DNA of 17,299 bases, from positions 1 to 17,299 of the forward strand of contig CANRQH010000017.1 of the NCBI GenBank assembly GCA_947632745.1, in the 5' to 3' direction. Positions 1 to 8,407 of the stretch are shown one piece after another. Both the position numbers and the translations under genes were made by a program. Numbering within the stretch: the stretch's first letter is position 1; each line of letters opens with the position of its first letter. Below the pieces are notes generated by a model. That model was not told the origin of the DNA. It saw nothing but the letters and a program-made list of their open reading frames with translations, and did no database searches. This DNA is from an uncultured Clostridia bacterium (GTDB lineage: Bacteria; Bacillota; Clostridia; TANB77; CAG-508).

Positions 1-20
1 TAAAATTATTATAACAGAAA

Positions 21-74
21 AAGAGTTGCGTTAGCAACTCTTAGAAAGAAAAATCTTGATTTTTCTTATTTTTT
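21..74 (+). terminator. Tandem hairpins, probable terminator of an upstream gene
   Basis: Two adjacent perfect stems are visible. The first pairs AAGAGTTGC (21-29) with GCAACTCTT (34-42) around GTTA. The second pairs AAGAAAAATC (46-55) with GATTTTTCTT (58-67) and is followed by ATTTTTTATT. The second has the form of a Rho-independent terminator read on the plus strand. No gene is seen between position 1 and here, so the gene it would end lies outside the window. Confidence 0.6.
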
Positions 75-97
75 ATTGGATAATAGGTTTTACAAAT

Positions 98-218
98 AAA
101 AGTTTATATTATATATTTTGAAGTGAAATTGGGGGGACCGTTTTAGAAAATGTTATGAGCAAAGCAAATTACATTTTCTTAAATGGGGATAACGAAAAAA
201 TATATAATATAAACTTTT
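98..218. repeat. Long inverted-repeat element, unknown
   Basis: A 22-base arm at 98-119 is the exact reverse complement of 197-218. Inside lies a second pair, AGAAAATGT with ACATTTTCT, and CGTT with AACG, leaving a G-rich segment (a run of six G near 131-136) unpaired on the 5' side. The element is about 121 bases and lies between the upstream terminator and the promoter at 261. It has no coding potential. It could be a structured RNA, a MITE-like insertion or a protein-binding palindrome; nothing in the window decides between these. Confidence 0.6.
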
Positions 219-260
219 AGATATTAAATTATTATTTTGACAACATTTTTTTATGATTTA

Positions 261-289
261 TTGAATTTTAAAAAGTGCTATGTTATAAT
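261..289 (+). promoter_or_regulatory. Probable sigma-A promoter for the exonuclease gene
   Basis: TTGAAT (261-266), a 17-base spacer and TATAAT (284-289), with an extended -10 TG at 281-282. It lies about 65 bases upstream of the preferred start at 354, with no gene between. Confidence 0.65.
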
Positions 290-353
290 TTAATAAATAA
301 TGGAAGTAATTAAGATAAAATAAATTTTTTATATGAAAGGAAAAAAGCCTATA

Positions 354-1142
354 ATGAAGCTTATATCATGGAATGTAAATGGAATAAGAGCATGCATGAA
401 AAAAGGATTTGAAGACTTTTTTAGCAAAATAGATGCAGACATTTTTTGTTTACAAGAAACAAAAATGCAAATAAAAGAAAACGAAGAAATAAAAGAAGTA
501 CAAGACATAATAAATTCGCCAATATTTAATAACTATTTTTCATATTGGAATAGTGCAGAGAAAAAAGGATATTCAGGAACAGCAATATTTACCAAAAAAG
601 AACCAGAATCAGTAACATTAGGTATTGGAATTCCAGAGCATGACAAAGAAGGAAGAGTAATAACACTTGAATTTGAAAAATTTTATATGGTAGATATATA
701 CACGCCAAACTCAAAACGAGAATTAGAAAGGCTTGATTATAGACAAGTTTGGGAAGATGAAATAAGAAAATATTTATTAAATTTAAATAAGAAAAAACCC
801 GTAATTATGTGTGGAGACTTAAACGTTGCTCACAAAGAAATAGACTTAAAAAATCCACAAAGCAATAAGCATAATGCAGGATTTACAGATGAAGAAAGAA
901 ACAAAATAACAGAACTTTTAAATAGTGGATTTACAGATACATTTAGATATTTATATCCTGAAAAAAAAGATGCTTATAGTTGGTGGTCATATATGGGAAG
1001 AGCTAGAGAAAAAAATATAGGTTGGAGAATAGATTATTTTATAGTTTCTAAAGATATAGAAAGTAAAATTGAAGAAGCTGAAATCTATTCAGATATATAT
1101 GGAAGCGACCATTGTCCAGTAGGATTGGAAATCAATATATAG
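354..1142 (+). CDS. xth: Exodeoxyribonuclease III family AP endonuclease
   Basis: Predicted base-excision repair nuclease that cuts DNA at abasic sites and has 3' exonuclease/phosphatase activity; cytoplasmic. The 262-residue protein matches the endonuclease/exonuclease/phosphatase fold end to end: N-terminal SWNVNGIRA, the metal-binding Glu in FCLQETK (about residue 35), GDLNVAHKEID in the middle, and the C-terminal catalytic GSDHCPVGLEI. Length is normal for the Xth/ExoA family. An in-frame ATG at 333 would add seven residues, but family proteins start at MKLISWNVNG and AAAGGA (336-341) lies upstream of 354, so I prefer 354. A good promoter precedes it. No terminator is evident before the next gene 68 bases downstream, so the two may be co-transcribed. 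Function by family is confident. Confidence 0.93.
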   Translation: MKLISWNVNGIRACMKKGFEDFFSKIDADIFCLQETKMQIKENEEIKEVQDIINSPIFNNYFSYWNSAEKKGYSGTAIFTKKEPESVTLGIGIPEHDKEGRVITLEFEKFYMVDIYTPNSKRELERLDYRQVWEDEIRKYLLNLNKKKPVIMCGDLNVAHKEIDLKNPQSNKHNAGFTDEERNKITELLNSGFTDTFRYLYPEKKDAYSWWSYMGRAREKNIGWRIDYFIVSKDIESKIEEAEIYSDIYGSDHCPVGLEINI

Positions 1143-1210
1143 GATATAGCTTAATAAAAAATAATTACAAATGAATATATAAAATAAATATAGAAAGGAT
1201 GAACAAACTT

Positions 1211-2332
1211 ATGAGAAAAGAAATAAAAAGTCATTGGCGTACATGGATATTTTTAGTAACATTAGGAACAGTATTAATTGTAATATATAAAGCATTAGAT
1301 AGTATAGGATACCTAGGAACCTTTATTGCTAATTTTCTATCAGTAATTTCTCCATTTTTAGCAGGATTATTGATAGCATATTTACTATATATACCTGAAC
1401 ATAAAATAGAAAAAGCATATCAAAAATCGAGAAAAAAAATTATTAGAAAACATGCTAGAAAATGGGCAATTCTTACAACATATATTATTACTATTTTAAT
1501 TTTAATAATAATAATAAATTTTATTTTACCTGTTTTAATAGAAAGTGTAAATGAATTAATAGGTAATTTACAGATATATTATACGAAAACAATTGAAACA
1601 TATAATAATTTACCAGAAGATTCATTTTTCAAGTCTGAAAAAGTTTATACAGCTTTAAAAGAAATACAAAATTACGATTTTCAAAAATATTTAAGTGTTG
1701 ATAGAATACTTGGATATGTAAAAAGTGTAGTAGGAGTAGCAACAGGAATTTTCGACATAATTGTTGCAATAGTTGCATCTGTATATATCTTAGCAGAAAG
1801 AAATGAAATAATAAAATATTTCAAAAAATTACTTAAAGCAATACTTAAAGAAAATCAATATAAATATATAGAAAAATATTTTAACAATTCAAATGGAGTA
1901 TTTTTTAAATTTATTTCAAGTCAATTTATTGATGCAATAGTTGTTGGAGTATTAGCTACAATTGCATTACACATATTACATGTAAAATATGCTTCATTAC
2001 TTGGATTTACAATAGGATTATTTAACATGATACCTTATTTTGGAGCAATATTTGCAATTGGAATTGCAGCTTTAATTACTTTAATAACAGGTGGTTTTTC
2101 AAAAGCACTTATTTTGTTAATTGTTATAATTATTTTACAACAAATAGATGCAAACATAATCAATCCAAAAATAATGGGAGATTCCTTAAAAATAAGCCCA
2201 TTATTAGTAGTATTTGCAATAACAGTTGGTGGAGCTTATTTTGGAGTAATAGGAATGTTTTTAGCAGTACCTGTTGCAGCAGTTTTGAAAATTTTGGTAA
2301 ATGATTACATTGACAATAAAGCTGGATTATAG
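1211..2332 (+). CDS. AI-2E family transporter-like membrane protein
   Basis: A 373-residue polytopic membrane protein of the AI-2E/PerM (UPF0118, YtvI-like) family. Two N-terminal hydrophobic helices (about residues 13-35 and 38-58), a third near 80-105, a mostly soluble middle, then a C-terminal block of helices containing family-type segments such as GLFNMIPYFGAIFAI and QQIDANIINPKIMG, followed by ISPLLVVFAITVGG. Substrates vary in this family (autoinducer-2 export, Na+/H+ antiport or unknown), so no substrate is assigned. An ATG at 1199 directly abuts AAAGG (1194-1198), which leaves no spacer; the ATG at 1211 has a usable 12-base spacer and is preferred, though the longer form cannot be excluded. 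Confidence 0.85.
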   Translation: MRKEIKSHWRTWIFLVTLGTVLIVIYKALDSIGYLGTFIANFLSVISPFLAGLLIAYLLYIPEHKIEKAYQKSRKKIIRKHARKWAILTTYIITILILIIIINFILPVLIESVNELIGNLQIYYTKTIETYNNLPEDSFFKSEKVYTALKEIQNYDFQKYLSVDRILGYVKSVVGVATGIFDIIVAIVASVYILAERNEIIKYFKKLLKAILKENQYKYIEKYFNNSNGVFFKFISSQFIDAIVVGVLATIALHILHVKYASLLGFTIGLFNMIPYFGAIFAIGIAALITLITGGFSKALILLIVIIILQQIDANIINPKIMGDSLKISPLLVVFAITVGGAYFGVIGMFLAVPVAAVLKILVNDYIDNKAGL

Positions 2333-2432
2333 TATATTATATATTGAGGAAAACTTTTAATTATAAAATATCATTTTTAAGAATTTGACCTATGTGTTTT
2401 TAAAACGAAGTAGGAAAGGATTGAAAATATTA

Positions 2433-3632
2433 ATGAAAGAAAAAGAAGAGGGAACAATAGTAATAAAATTTAGTATTGTATGGTTCTTCATTGCAATAAT
2501 TATAATTGGATTATTAGTATCTTTCTTTAGAAACAATATATTTGCAACTAATGATAATAAAGAAAAAGAAGAAAACATAGTTGCTTTTGAAGAAAACCAA
2601 AAGGCAGTTGATGTAGTCCAAATAATGCTAACAAATACAGGTTCAGACAAAAAAATGGTAAATGAACAAAGAGATGTAGAATTTAAAACAGAATATGAGG
2701 ACAACCCTAATTTGCCAAAAGACGAAGAACAAATAAAGCAAGAAGGAAAAGTAGGAAAGATTCAAGTAACTGCACTTCAAGAATACGTAAACAACGAAAT
2801 AGTAAATGAAGAAATAGTAGAAAGTATAACATTAGAGGAAGTAGTAAATCAAATTATATATAAAGGAACTTCAGAATTTTTAAAGAAATTTAATGTACAT
2901 ATAGATGACCAAATGTATTTATTAGAAGCAGAAGATTTAAAAGAAGACAAGACAGATGAATCTGCAACTATATGTCAGGTTCCAAGATACTTAAATGTAA
3001 CAATAAAAGAAGCAGGAGAAGAGTGGATAAAAGTAATATATAATGGACAAGAAGGATATTTAAAAACAACTTATATTACATCTGAGACAGTTACACCTTT
3101 AATTAAAGAACAAAATAGAATTGCAATACTAAAAAATAATGTAAATATTGATATGGACCTAAGTGTTCCAAGTGGATTAACATTAAGTGATTTTAAAACA
3201 GTATTATCAGGAAATTTAAGTGACAAAAACAAGATTTTTGAGCAAAATGCAGAAGTTTTTTACAATGCAGAACAAAAATATAATATAAATGGAATATTTT
3301 TAGCAGCTGTAGGTATTCATGAGAGTGCATGGGGAACCTCAAGACTTGCTATGGATAAAAATAATTTATTTGGATTTAATGCAAATGACAGAGATCCATA
3401 TAATTTAGCAACAACATTCAATGATTATGAAAATGCAATATATGCTGTTGCTGAAGCCTTATCTACAAAATATCTACATACAACAGGAACATTAATAAAT
3501 GATTCAATTGTAGCAAGTGGAGCATATTACAATGGAACAACTCTTAAATCTGTTAATATAAGATATGCAAGTGATGAGGGATGGGCAGATAAAGTATTTA
3601 GTTATATTCAATACTTATATAATAAATTGTAA
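2433..3632 (+). CDS. Membrane-anchored glucosaminidase with SH3-like domain
   Basis: Predicted cell-wall hydrolase of the glucosaminidase (GH73-like) family, acting on peptidoglycan outside the membrane. With the ATG at 2433 it has 399 residues: a short charged N-terminus, one membrane helix (about 9-30) acting as uncleaved anchor, an acidic low-complexity stalk (about 35-165), an SH3b-like segment (about 175-220; RYLNVTIKEAGEEWIKVIYN) and a C-terminal glucosaminidase domain (about 250-399). The domain carries the typical AVGIHESAWGTS, where Glu297 is the likely catalytic acid, then NNLFGFNA and a tyrosine-rich end. Upstream TTG starts exist (2385, 2421), but AGGAAAGGA (2412-2420) precedes 2433. 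A terminator follows directly, so it ends its transcript. Confidence 0.85.
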   Translation: MKEKEEGTIVIKFSIVWFFIAIIIIGLLVSFFRNNIFATNDNKEKEENIVAFEENQKAVDVVQIMLTNTGSDKKMVNEQRDVEFKTEYEDNPNLPKDEEQIKQEGKVGKIQVTALQEYVNNEIVNEEIVESITLEEVVNQIIYKGTSEFLKKFNVHIDDQMYLLEAEDLKEDKTDESATICQVPRYLNVTIKEAGEEWIKVIYNGQEGYLKTTYITSETVTPLIKEQNRIAILKNNVNIDMDLSVPSGLTLSDFKTVLSGNLSDKNKIFEQNAEVFYNAEQKYNINGIFLAAVGIHESAWGTSRLAMDKNNLFGFNANDRDPYNLATTFNDYENAIYAVAEALSTKYLHTTGTLINDSIVASGAYYNGTTLKSVNIRYASDEGWADKVFSYIQYLYNKL

Positions 3633-3652
3633 AAAAGGCTGAAAAATTATAG

Positions 3653-3689
3653 AAAAGTAAAATTTCTAGTAGGAGTTTTACTTTTTTTC
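3653..3689 (+). terminator. Rho-independent terminator after the glucosaminidase gene
   Basis: AAAAGTAAAA (3653-3662) pairs perfectly with TTTTACTTTT (3676-3685) across a 13-base loop and runs into TTTC. It separates the glucosaminidase gene from the next one. Confidence 0.8.
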
Positions 3690-3732
3690 TTCTAAACCTT
3701 TCATGAAACAAAAGATGTATATGGAGGATGTA

Positions 3733-4542
3733 ATGAAATTAAAAATAAACGAAAAAAATAAAAAAGTAGTACTTATAGCTTTATTAATTTTCATAATAAT
3801 ATTAACATTAATATATGGTAATATGATACGTGTACATATATTAAGAAATAATGTAGCAAAAAATTATGAAACCATTTATGAAAATAATAAAGAAACAACT
3901 TTTAGTATAGAAAAAATAATGCTTTGTAATAGTGCAAATGCAATAGATTACAGTCAAGAGAAAAATTTACAAGACCTTAGTATTTATCAATATTCAGATA
4001 TAGCTATATACATTAACAATGGAGAAGAACTTTCAAATAAAAATACAATCAAGGAGCTTTATATAGATAATATAAGTTTTGACGATGGAGAAAATAGCGG
4101 AGAAAAAAGTTTAACTTATAAGAACATATTAAATTTTGGTCTAAATCAGCCAGTAAATGAAAGTAGAACAACATCTGATCTTAATTTTAATGTAGTAAAA
4201 ACAAATCAGGAAGATGATGATGCAAATTATGATGAGCCAACATTTTATACAGACTGCACAAACCCTATTTCTTTAGAATATGTAAATTATAATATACTAA
4301 ATAATTATAAAATGGAAGAAAATAATAGTTTAGTATTTGACGGCTCAATTTTAGAAAAAGTAGGAATAAGCACAGAAAGTTTAGATTGTAAGATAAAGTT
4401 TAAAATAAATATAGTAAATAATCAAGATGAAAAATATTCTTGTTGGGTAAATTTTAAGTTACCTTTAGATGACATATATAAAGGCACAACAATGAAAACA
4501 ATGACAGCTAAAGGAGATAAATACAAATTCTTTAGACATTAA
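3733..4542 (+). CDS. Hypothetical membrane-anchored extracytoplasmic protein
   Basis: I do not recognise this 269-residue protein. One strong hydrophobic helix (about residues 9-33, KKVVLIALLIFIIILTLIY) follows a lysine/asparagine-rich N-terminus, so it looks like a type II membrane protein or a protein with an uncleaved signal; the remaining roughly 230 residues are polar, rich in Asn, Asp and Glu, with three to four cysteines (CNSANA, DCTNP, LDCKI, SCWVNF) that could pair outside the cell. The ATG at 3733 is chosen because GGAGG (3723-3727) lies five bases upstream; an in-frame ATG at 3703 would give an odd charged extension. Its position after a cell-wall hydrolase and before a sporulation-type gene hints at an envelope role, which is inference only. 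Confidence 0.75.
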   Translation: MKLKINEKNKKVVLIALLIFIIILTLIYGNMIRVHILRNNVAKNYETIYENNKETTFSIEKIMLCNSANAIDYSQEKNLQDLSIYQYSDIAIYINNGEELSNKNTIKELYIDNISFDDGENSGEKSLTYKNILNFGLNQPVNESRTTSDLNFNVVKTNQEDDDANYDEPTFYTDCTNPISLEYVNYNILNNYKMEENNSLVFDGSILEKVGISTESLDCKIKFKINIVNNQDEKYSCWVNFKLPLDDIYKGTTMKTMTAKGDKYKFFRH

Positions 4543-4562
4543 AATAATTAGTTCTATTTTTA

Positions 4563-4599
4563 ATATTTTGTAATAAAATTTAAAGATTTTACAAAATAT
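4563..4599. repeat. Inverted repeat upstream of the YyaC-like gene
   Basis: ATATTTTGTAA (4563-4573) and TTACAAAATAT (4589-4599) form an exact 11-bp inverted repeat around 15 bases, ending eight bases before the ribosome-binding site AGGTGA (4607-4612). It could be a weak terminator for the preceding gene (no U-run follows), an operator or a leader hairpin. Confidence 0.4.
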
Positions 4600-4619
4600 A
4601 AAATATAGGTGATTGAAAT

Positions 4620-5090
4620 TTGGAGTTTGAAGAATATGTTACTACTTTAAAAAGAAAAATACAAGTAAATCAAAAACAACTTTTATTTGTCTGTATTGGG
4701 ACGAGTAGAGTTTTGTGGGATAGTATAGGACCATTAGTTGGAAGCTACTTAAAAGACAAAATAGGAAACCAAAATGTGTTAGGGGATATTAATAATAATA
4801 TTTGTAGCAAATGGGATTTAGTTTGTAATTATTCTAAAATAAAAGATAAATTTGTTATAGCAATTGATACAGCTATTTCTAGCAAAGAATTATCTGGTAA
4901 AATTTTTATTAATGAAACTCCAATTATTATGGGATTAGCTTTAAATAAAAATAAGGGGAGTATAGGAGATATTAGCATAAAAACAACAATTTATGACTTA
5001 AATATTGTAAATGAAAAATATGTAAATAGAGTATCTAAGTTTATTGGGAAAGGAATATGCAAAGCGATTTATTATGATAATATTAATTAA
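4620..5090 (+). CDS. yyaC: YyaC-like (DUF1256) sporulation protein
   Basis: A 156-residue protein of the DUF1256/YyaC family, which adopts a germination-protease-like fold and is found in spore formers. The diagnostic N-terminal segment is LFVCIGTSRVLWDSIGPLVG (about residues 22-41), followed by a central VIAIDTAI strand-turn and a C-terminal small-residue region with NKNKGSIGDISI. Length is slightly below the usual 180-200. The start is TTG at 4620, supported by AGGTGA (4607-4612) seven bases upstream; no nearby ATG fits. Family members often have DR or DK where this one has TSR, so activity is uncertain. It implies a spore-forming lineage, or descent from one, but does not prove that this organism sporulates. 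Confidence 0.8.
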   Translation: MEFEEYVTTLKRKIQVNQKQLLFVCIGTSRVLWDSIGPLVGSYLKDKIGNQNVLGDINNNICSKWDLVCNYSKIKDKFVIAIDTAISSKELSGKIFINETPIIMGLALNKNKGSIGDISIKTTIYDLNIVNEKYVNRVSKFIGKGICKAIYYDNIN

Positions 5091-5116
5091 TAAAAAAAAG
5101 AGTGTATTTTTTTTGA

Positions 5117-5122
5117 TATAAT
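5117..5122 (+). promoter_or_regulatory. Possible -10 box upstream of dnaG
   Basis: TATAAT lies at 5117-5122, about 115 bases before the dnaG start. The expected -35 position holds only an A-rich tract, so this is a weak assignment. Confidence 0.35.
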
Positions 5123-5164
5123 ACCTCTTAATTTTTTTAGCTCACAACAAAATTGGCAAAAAAA

Positions 5165-5179
5165 GGAGGAATTATGTAA
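5165..5179 (+). promoter_or_regulatory. Start-stop mini-ORF in the dnaG leader
   Basis: GGAGG (5165-5169) is followed, five bases on, by ATG directly joined to TAA (5174-5179). The ribosome-binding site is stronger than that of dnaG itself (GGAGAG at 5223-5228). This could be a leader attenuator or simply the eroded start of a lost gene. Confidence 0.35.
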
Positions 5180-5235
5180 AATTCGTCGAATAATAATATT
5201 AATGGGAAATAAAAAATAAACTGGAGAGATGTAAA

Positions 5236-7027
5236 ATGGTACGTTATAGTGATGAAATTCTTAGCGAAGTACGAGAAAGTAACGATATAGTAGATGTAAT
5301 ATCACAATACGTGCATTTAAAAAGAAGTGGTAGAAATTATTTTGGTTTATGTCCATTTCATAACGAAAAATCTCCATCTTTTTCAGTTTCACCAGATAAA
5401 CAAATATTCCATTGTTTTGGATGTGGAGTTCGGTGGAAATGTACTTACATTTATAAGCAAAATAGAGGGAGTCGGATTTAAAGAAGCGGTTGAAACCTTA
5501 GCCGAAAGAGCCAATATAGAACTTCCAACATTAACAAGTGGAGAAGATTCACATAAAGAAGAATTAAAAGCAAAAATATATAAACTAAATGCATATGCAG
5601 CTGATTATTATCATAAAAGGCTATATAAGCCTGAATCTAAAGCTGGGCAAGAATATGTAAAACAAAGAAAATTAACAAACGAAACATTGGAAAATTACAA
5701 TTTAGGCTTTTCTGGAAATTTCGACGAATTATATAAAGTCCTAAAAAAAGAAGGATTTCAAGACGAGGAAATACTAGAATCAGGCTTAGTTAAGAAAAAT
5801 GAAGATGGAAAATATACAGATTTTTATAAAGACAGGTTTATGATTCCAATTTTAGATGTCAGAAATAGAGTAATAGCATTTGGAGGAAGAGTTTTAGGAG
5901 ATGCAAAAAGGTATAAATACTTAAATTCTCCAGAAAATATTGTATATAGTAAAGGAAAGCATTTATTTGGTTTAAATGTTGCAAAAAAATATGAACATAA
6001 AAAGCTCCTTATAGTTGAAGGATATATGGATGTTATATCTTTACATCAAAGAGGAGTTCAAAATGTTGTGGGAGCACTTGGAACGGCTTTAACTACAAAT
6101 CAAGGTTGGCTACTTAGAAAAAATGCTGAGCAAGTAATTTTAGGATTTGACTCAGATGGCGCAGGTCAAACAGCTATAATGCGTGCTATGGAAGTTATGC
6201 AAAACATGGGGACAGATATTAGGGTACTTCAAATGACAGGCGCTAAAGACCCTGATGAATATATTATAAAATATGGTTCAGCAAGATTTAAAAAGCTTAT
6301 GGATGAGGCAATTTCTTTAATAGAATTTAGAGTAAAAGTATTACAGCAAAATTTAAATTTAGAAGTTGCAGGAGATAAAGTGAAATTCTTAAATGAAATT
6401 GCAAAATTAATTTCAAAAATTGATAACTCGATAGAACAAGAAATATACATAGAAAAGATATCAAAAGGATATAATATATCAAAAGAAGCAATTTTTGGAC
6501 AAGTAAATAAATTACAATATACAGGCAAATCTAAACAAAATAATTTAGAAAAAGCAGTACCTGTTAGAACACAAAATAAAGAAAAAAATACGCAAAATGA
6601 AGTATCAAAGGAGATAATTCAAAGAGAAAATACAATTATTTCTATTTTGATAAATAGCCCGGAAAACTTTAAACTTATAAAAGAAAGTATGAAAGTAGAT
6701 GACTTTAAATATAATTTAAACCACAAAATAGTAACATATTTGTATGAAGAATTAGAAAAAGAAGATAATAATATTAGTTCTATATTAGATAGAATAGAAG
6801 ATGAAGAAGTTCAAAATCATTTAACAGCCATAATGGCAGAAGATTATGGAATTACAGATAACAAAAAAGCAGTAGAAGATATTTTAAAAAAATATGAAAA
6901 GGAAAAGCTTGAGAATAGACGTGATGAACTTATTAAAGAAACTTCTCTTGAACAAGATGTTGAAAAGAAAAGGAAAATAGGAGAAGAACTAAATAACATA
7001 ATTTTAAAATTAGCGAAATTAAGATGA
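5236..7027 (+). CDS. dnaG: DNA primase DnaG, requires +1 shift at 5431
   Basis: Primase that makes RNA primers for chromosomal replication with the replicative helicase. Read as written, it stops after 81 residues (5236-5481). If the C at 5431 is skipped, one continuous 596-residue protein results, a normal DnaG length. The N-terminal CHC2 zinc ribbon has C39, H42, C60 and C63 (CPFHNEKSPSF, FHCFGCGV), and the shift falls two residues after C63, restoring the family sequence GVGGN. Then come the catalytic core (residues about 120-250), the TOPRIM domain with LLIVEGYMDV (E261) and LGFDSDGAGQT (D305, D307), and a helicase-binding C-terminal domain. The start at 5236 has GGAGAG upstream. The sigma factor gene follows after 28 bases, the classical dnaG-rpoD arrangement. 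Because primase is essential, this is unlikely to be a dead gene. Confidence 0.93.
5431..5434 (+). other. Frameshift site 1 (CGGT) in dnaG
   Basis: Codon 66 of the initial frame is CGG. Reading GTT, then CGGT as one glycine (or skipping C), then GGA AAT gives V-G-G-N, the conserved zinc-ribbon end. Without the shift the frame ends at a TAA at 5479-5481. GGAG lies just upstream (5425-5428), but the other three sites lack such a motif. Confidence 0.9.
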
Positions 7028-7055
7028 TAATTCAAGAGAAAGGAAGGAATTAAAA

Positions 7056-7136
7056 GTGAAAGAAGAAAAAATGAATAGTGAAGAAAAAGTAAAAGAAGAA
7101 AAAATGAATAGTGAAGAAAAAGTAAAAGAAGAAAAA
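7056..7136 (+). repeat. 33-base in-frame tandem repeat at the sigma factor N-terminus
   Basis: Two nearly identical 33-base units (7056-7088, 7089-7121) and a partial third (7122-7136) encode KEEKMNSEEKV repeated. The first unit contains the GTG start; the equivalent position in later units is GTA. Recent slippage or unequal recombination is the simplest origin. Confidence 0.9.
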
Positions 7137-8234
7137 CCTGAAAATATTGAAGATAAGGCAAAAGAGAAGGTTGCAAAAATAATAAAAAAAGCAAAAGAAA
7201 AAGGAAAACTAACATATGGAGAGCTTGCAACTGAATTAGATGAAACATCTCCAGACGAAATAGAAAAAGTATTTGATGCAATGGAAGAAATGGGAGTAGA
7301 TGTTTTAAAAGATGATTTTGATGATGAGCCTGATGAAGAGGATTTAAAAGAAGTTCAAGATTTAAAATTAGACGAAATAACCCAAGATGATACATTTGAA
7401 GGAATTAACATAGATGACCCTGTAAGAATGTATTTAAGAGAAATTGGAAGAATCGACCTTTTAACATATGATGAAGAATTAGAATTAGCAAAAAAAATAC
7501 TAAAGGGAGATGAAGAAGCAAAACAAAAGCTTGCAGAAGCAAACTTAAGGCTTGTTGTAAGTATTGCAAAAAAATATGTTGGAAGAGGAATGCTATTTTT
7601 AGATTTAATTCAAGAAGGAAATATGGGATTAATAAAAGCAGTAGAAAAATTTGACTATGAAAAAGGATTTAAATTTAGTACTTATGCAACATGGTGGATA
7701 AGACAGTCAATAACAAGAGCTATTGCAGACCAAGCAAGAACTATAAGAATTCCAGTTCATATGGTAGAAACAATTAATAAATTAATTAGAACATCAAGAC
7801 ACTTATTACAAAGACTTGGTAGAGAGCCAACCCCAGAAGAGCTTTCAGAGGAATTAGAATTACCAATAGATAAAGTAATGGAAATTCAAAAAATAGCACA
7901 AGACCCAGTATCTTTAGAAACTCCAATAGGAGAAGAAGATGACAGTCATTTAGGAGATTTTATTCAAGACGAAGACAGCCCTGCACCTCAAGATGCAGCT
8001 GCATATACACTTCTTAAAGAGCAATTAGAAGAAGTAATGTCAACTCTTACTCCAAGAGAAGCAAAGGTTTTAAGGTTAAGATTTGGATTAAATGATGGTA
8101 AAGCAAGAACTCTTGAAGAAGTTGGCAAAGAATTTGATGTAACAAGAGAAAGAATTCGTCAAATAGAAGCAAAGGCTTTAAGAAAGCTAAGACATCCAAG
8201 TAGAAGTAAAAAATTAAAAGATTATATGACATAA
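7056..8234 (+). CDS. rpoD: Primary sigma factor RpoD/SigA
   Basis: Housekeeping sigma-70 factor of RNA polymerase, 392 residues. It has an N-terminal lysine/glutamate tandem repeat, a region 1.1-like helical domain (about 28-100), region 1.2 (DDPVRMYLREIGRIDLLT), region 2 with RLVVSIAKKYVGRGMLFLDL and the -10 recognition helix KFSTYATWWIRQSITRAIAD, region 3, and region 4 ending with the -35 helix VTRERIRQIEAKALRKLRHP. GTG at 7056 is chosen because AGGAAGGA (7041-7048) is seven bases upstream; ATGs at 7071 and 7104 inside the repeat are possible alternatives. It sits 28 bases behind dnaG and is followed by a hairpin. Identity is very confident. Confidence 0.97.
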   Translation: MKEEKMNSEEKVKEEKMNSEEKVKEEKPENIEDKAKEKVAKIIKKAKEKGKLTYGELATELDETSPDEIEKVFDAMEEMGVDVLKDDFDDEPDEEDLKEVQDLKLDEITQDDTFEGINIDDPVRMYLREIGRIDLLTYDEELELAKKILKGDEEAKQKLAEANLRLVVSIAKKYVGRGMLFLDLIQEGNMGLIKAVEKFDYEKGFKFSTYATWWIRQSITRAIADQARTIRIPVHMVETINKLIRTSRHLLQRLGREPTPEELSEELELPIDKVMEIQKIAQDPVSLETPIGEEDDSHLGDFIQDEDSPAPQDAAAYTLLKEQLEEVMSTLTPREAKVLRLRFGLNDGKARTLEEVGKEFDVTRERIRQIEAKALRKLRHPSRSKKLKDYMT

Positions 8235-8268
8235 TTTAAAGGGCGGTTGAAAAAAATCGCTCTTTAAA
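8235..8268 (+). terminator. Hairpin directly after the sigma factor stop codon
   Basis: TTTAAAGGGCGG (8235-8246) pairs with TCGCTCTTTAAA (8257-8268), including two G-U pairs. No long U-run follows, so termination strength is unclear. Confidence 0.6.
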
Positions 8269-8273
8269 AGTAT

Positions 8274-8326
8274 AAAGCATTAATAATTTGCTTTTAAAAT
8301 AATAAAGCATTAATAAATTGCTTTTA
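8274..8326. repeat. Two tandem copies of a small hairpin unit
   Basis: AAAGCATTAATAATTTGCTT (8274-8293) recurs as AAAGCATTAATAAATTGCTT (8304-8323). Each copy can fold by pairing AAAGCA with TGCTTT-like ends. A degenerate third piece (cattaataataa) follows near 8332. It fills the gap between the sigma factor terminator and the channel gene. Confidence 0.6.
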
Positions 8327-8407
8327 ATAAGACATTAATAATAATTTTAATTATAAAATATATTAGTACAAAAAGATGTGAAAATATTAAATAGGGAGAT
8401 TAAGAAT

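Noticed and set aside
6844..7395. Long leucine-rich open frame on the minus strand over dnaG and the sigma factor gene.
   Set aside because: It is the antisense shadow of lysine/glutamate-rich coding sequence; low complexity, no ribosome-binding site, no family resemblance.
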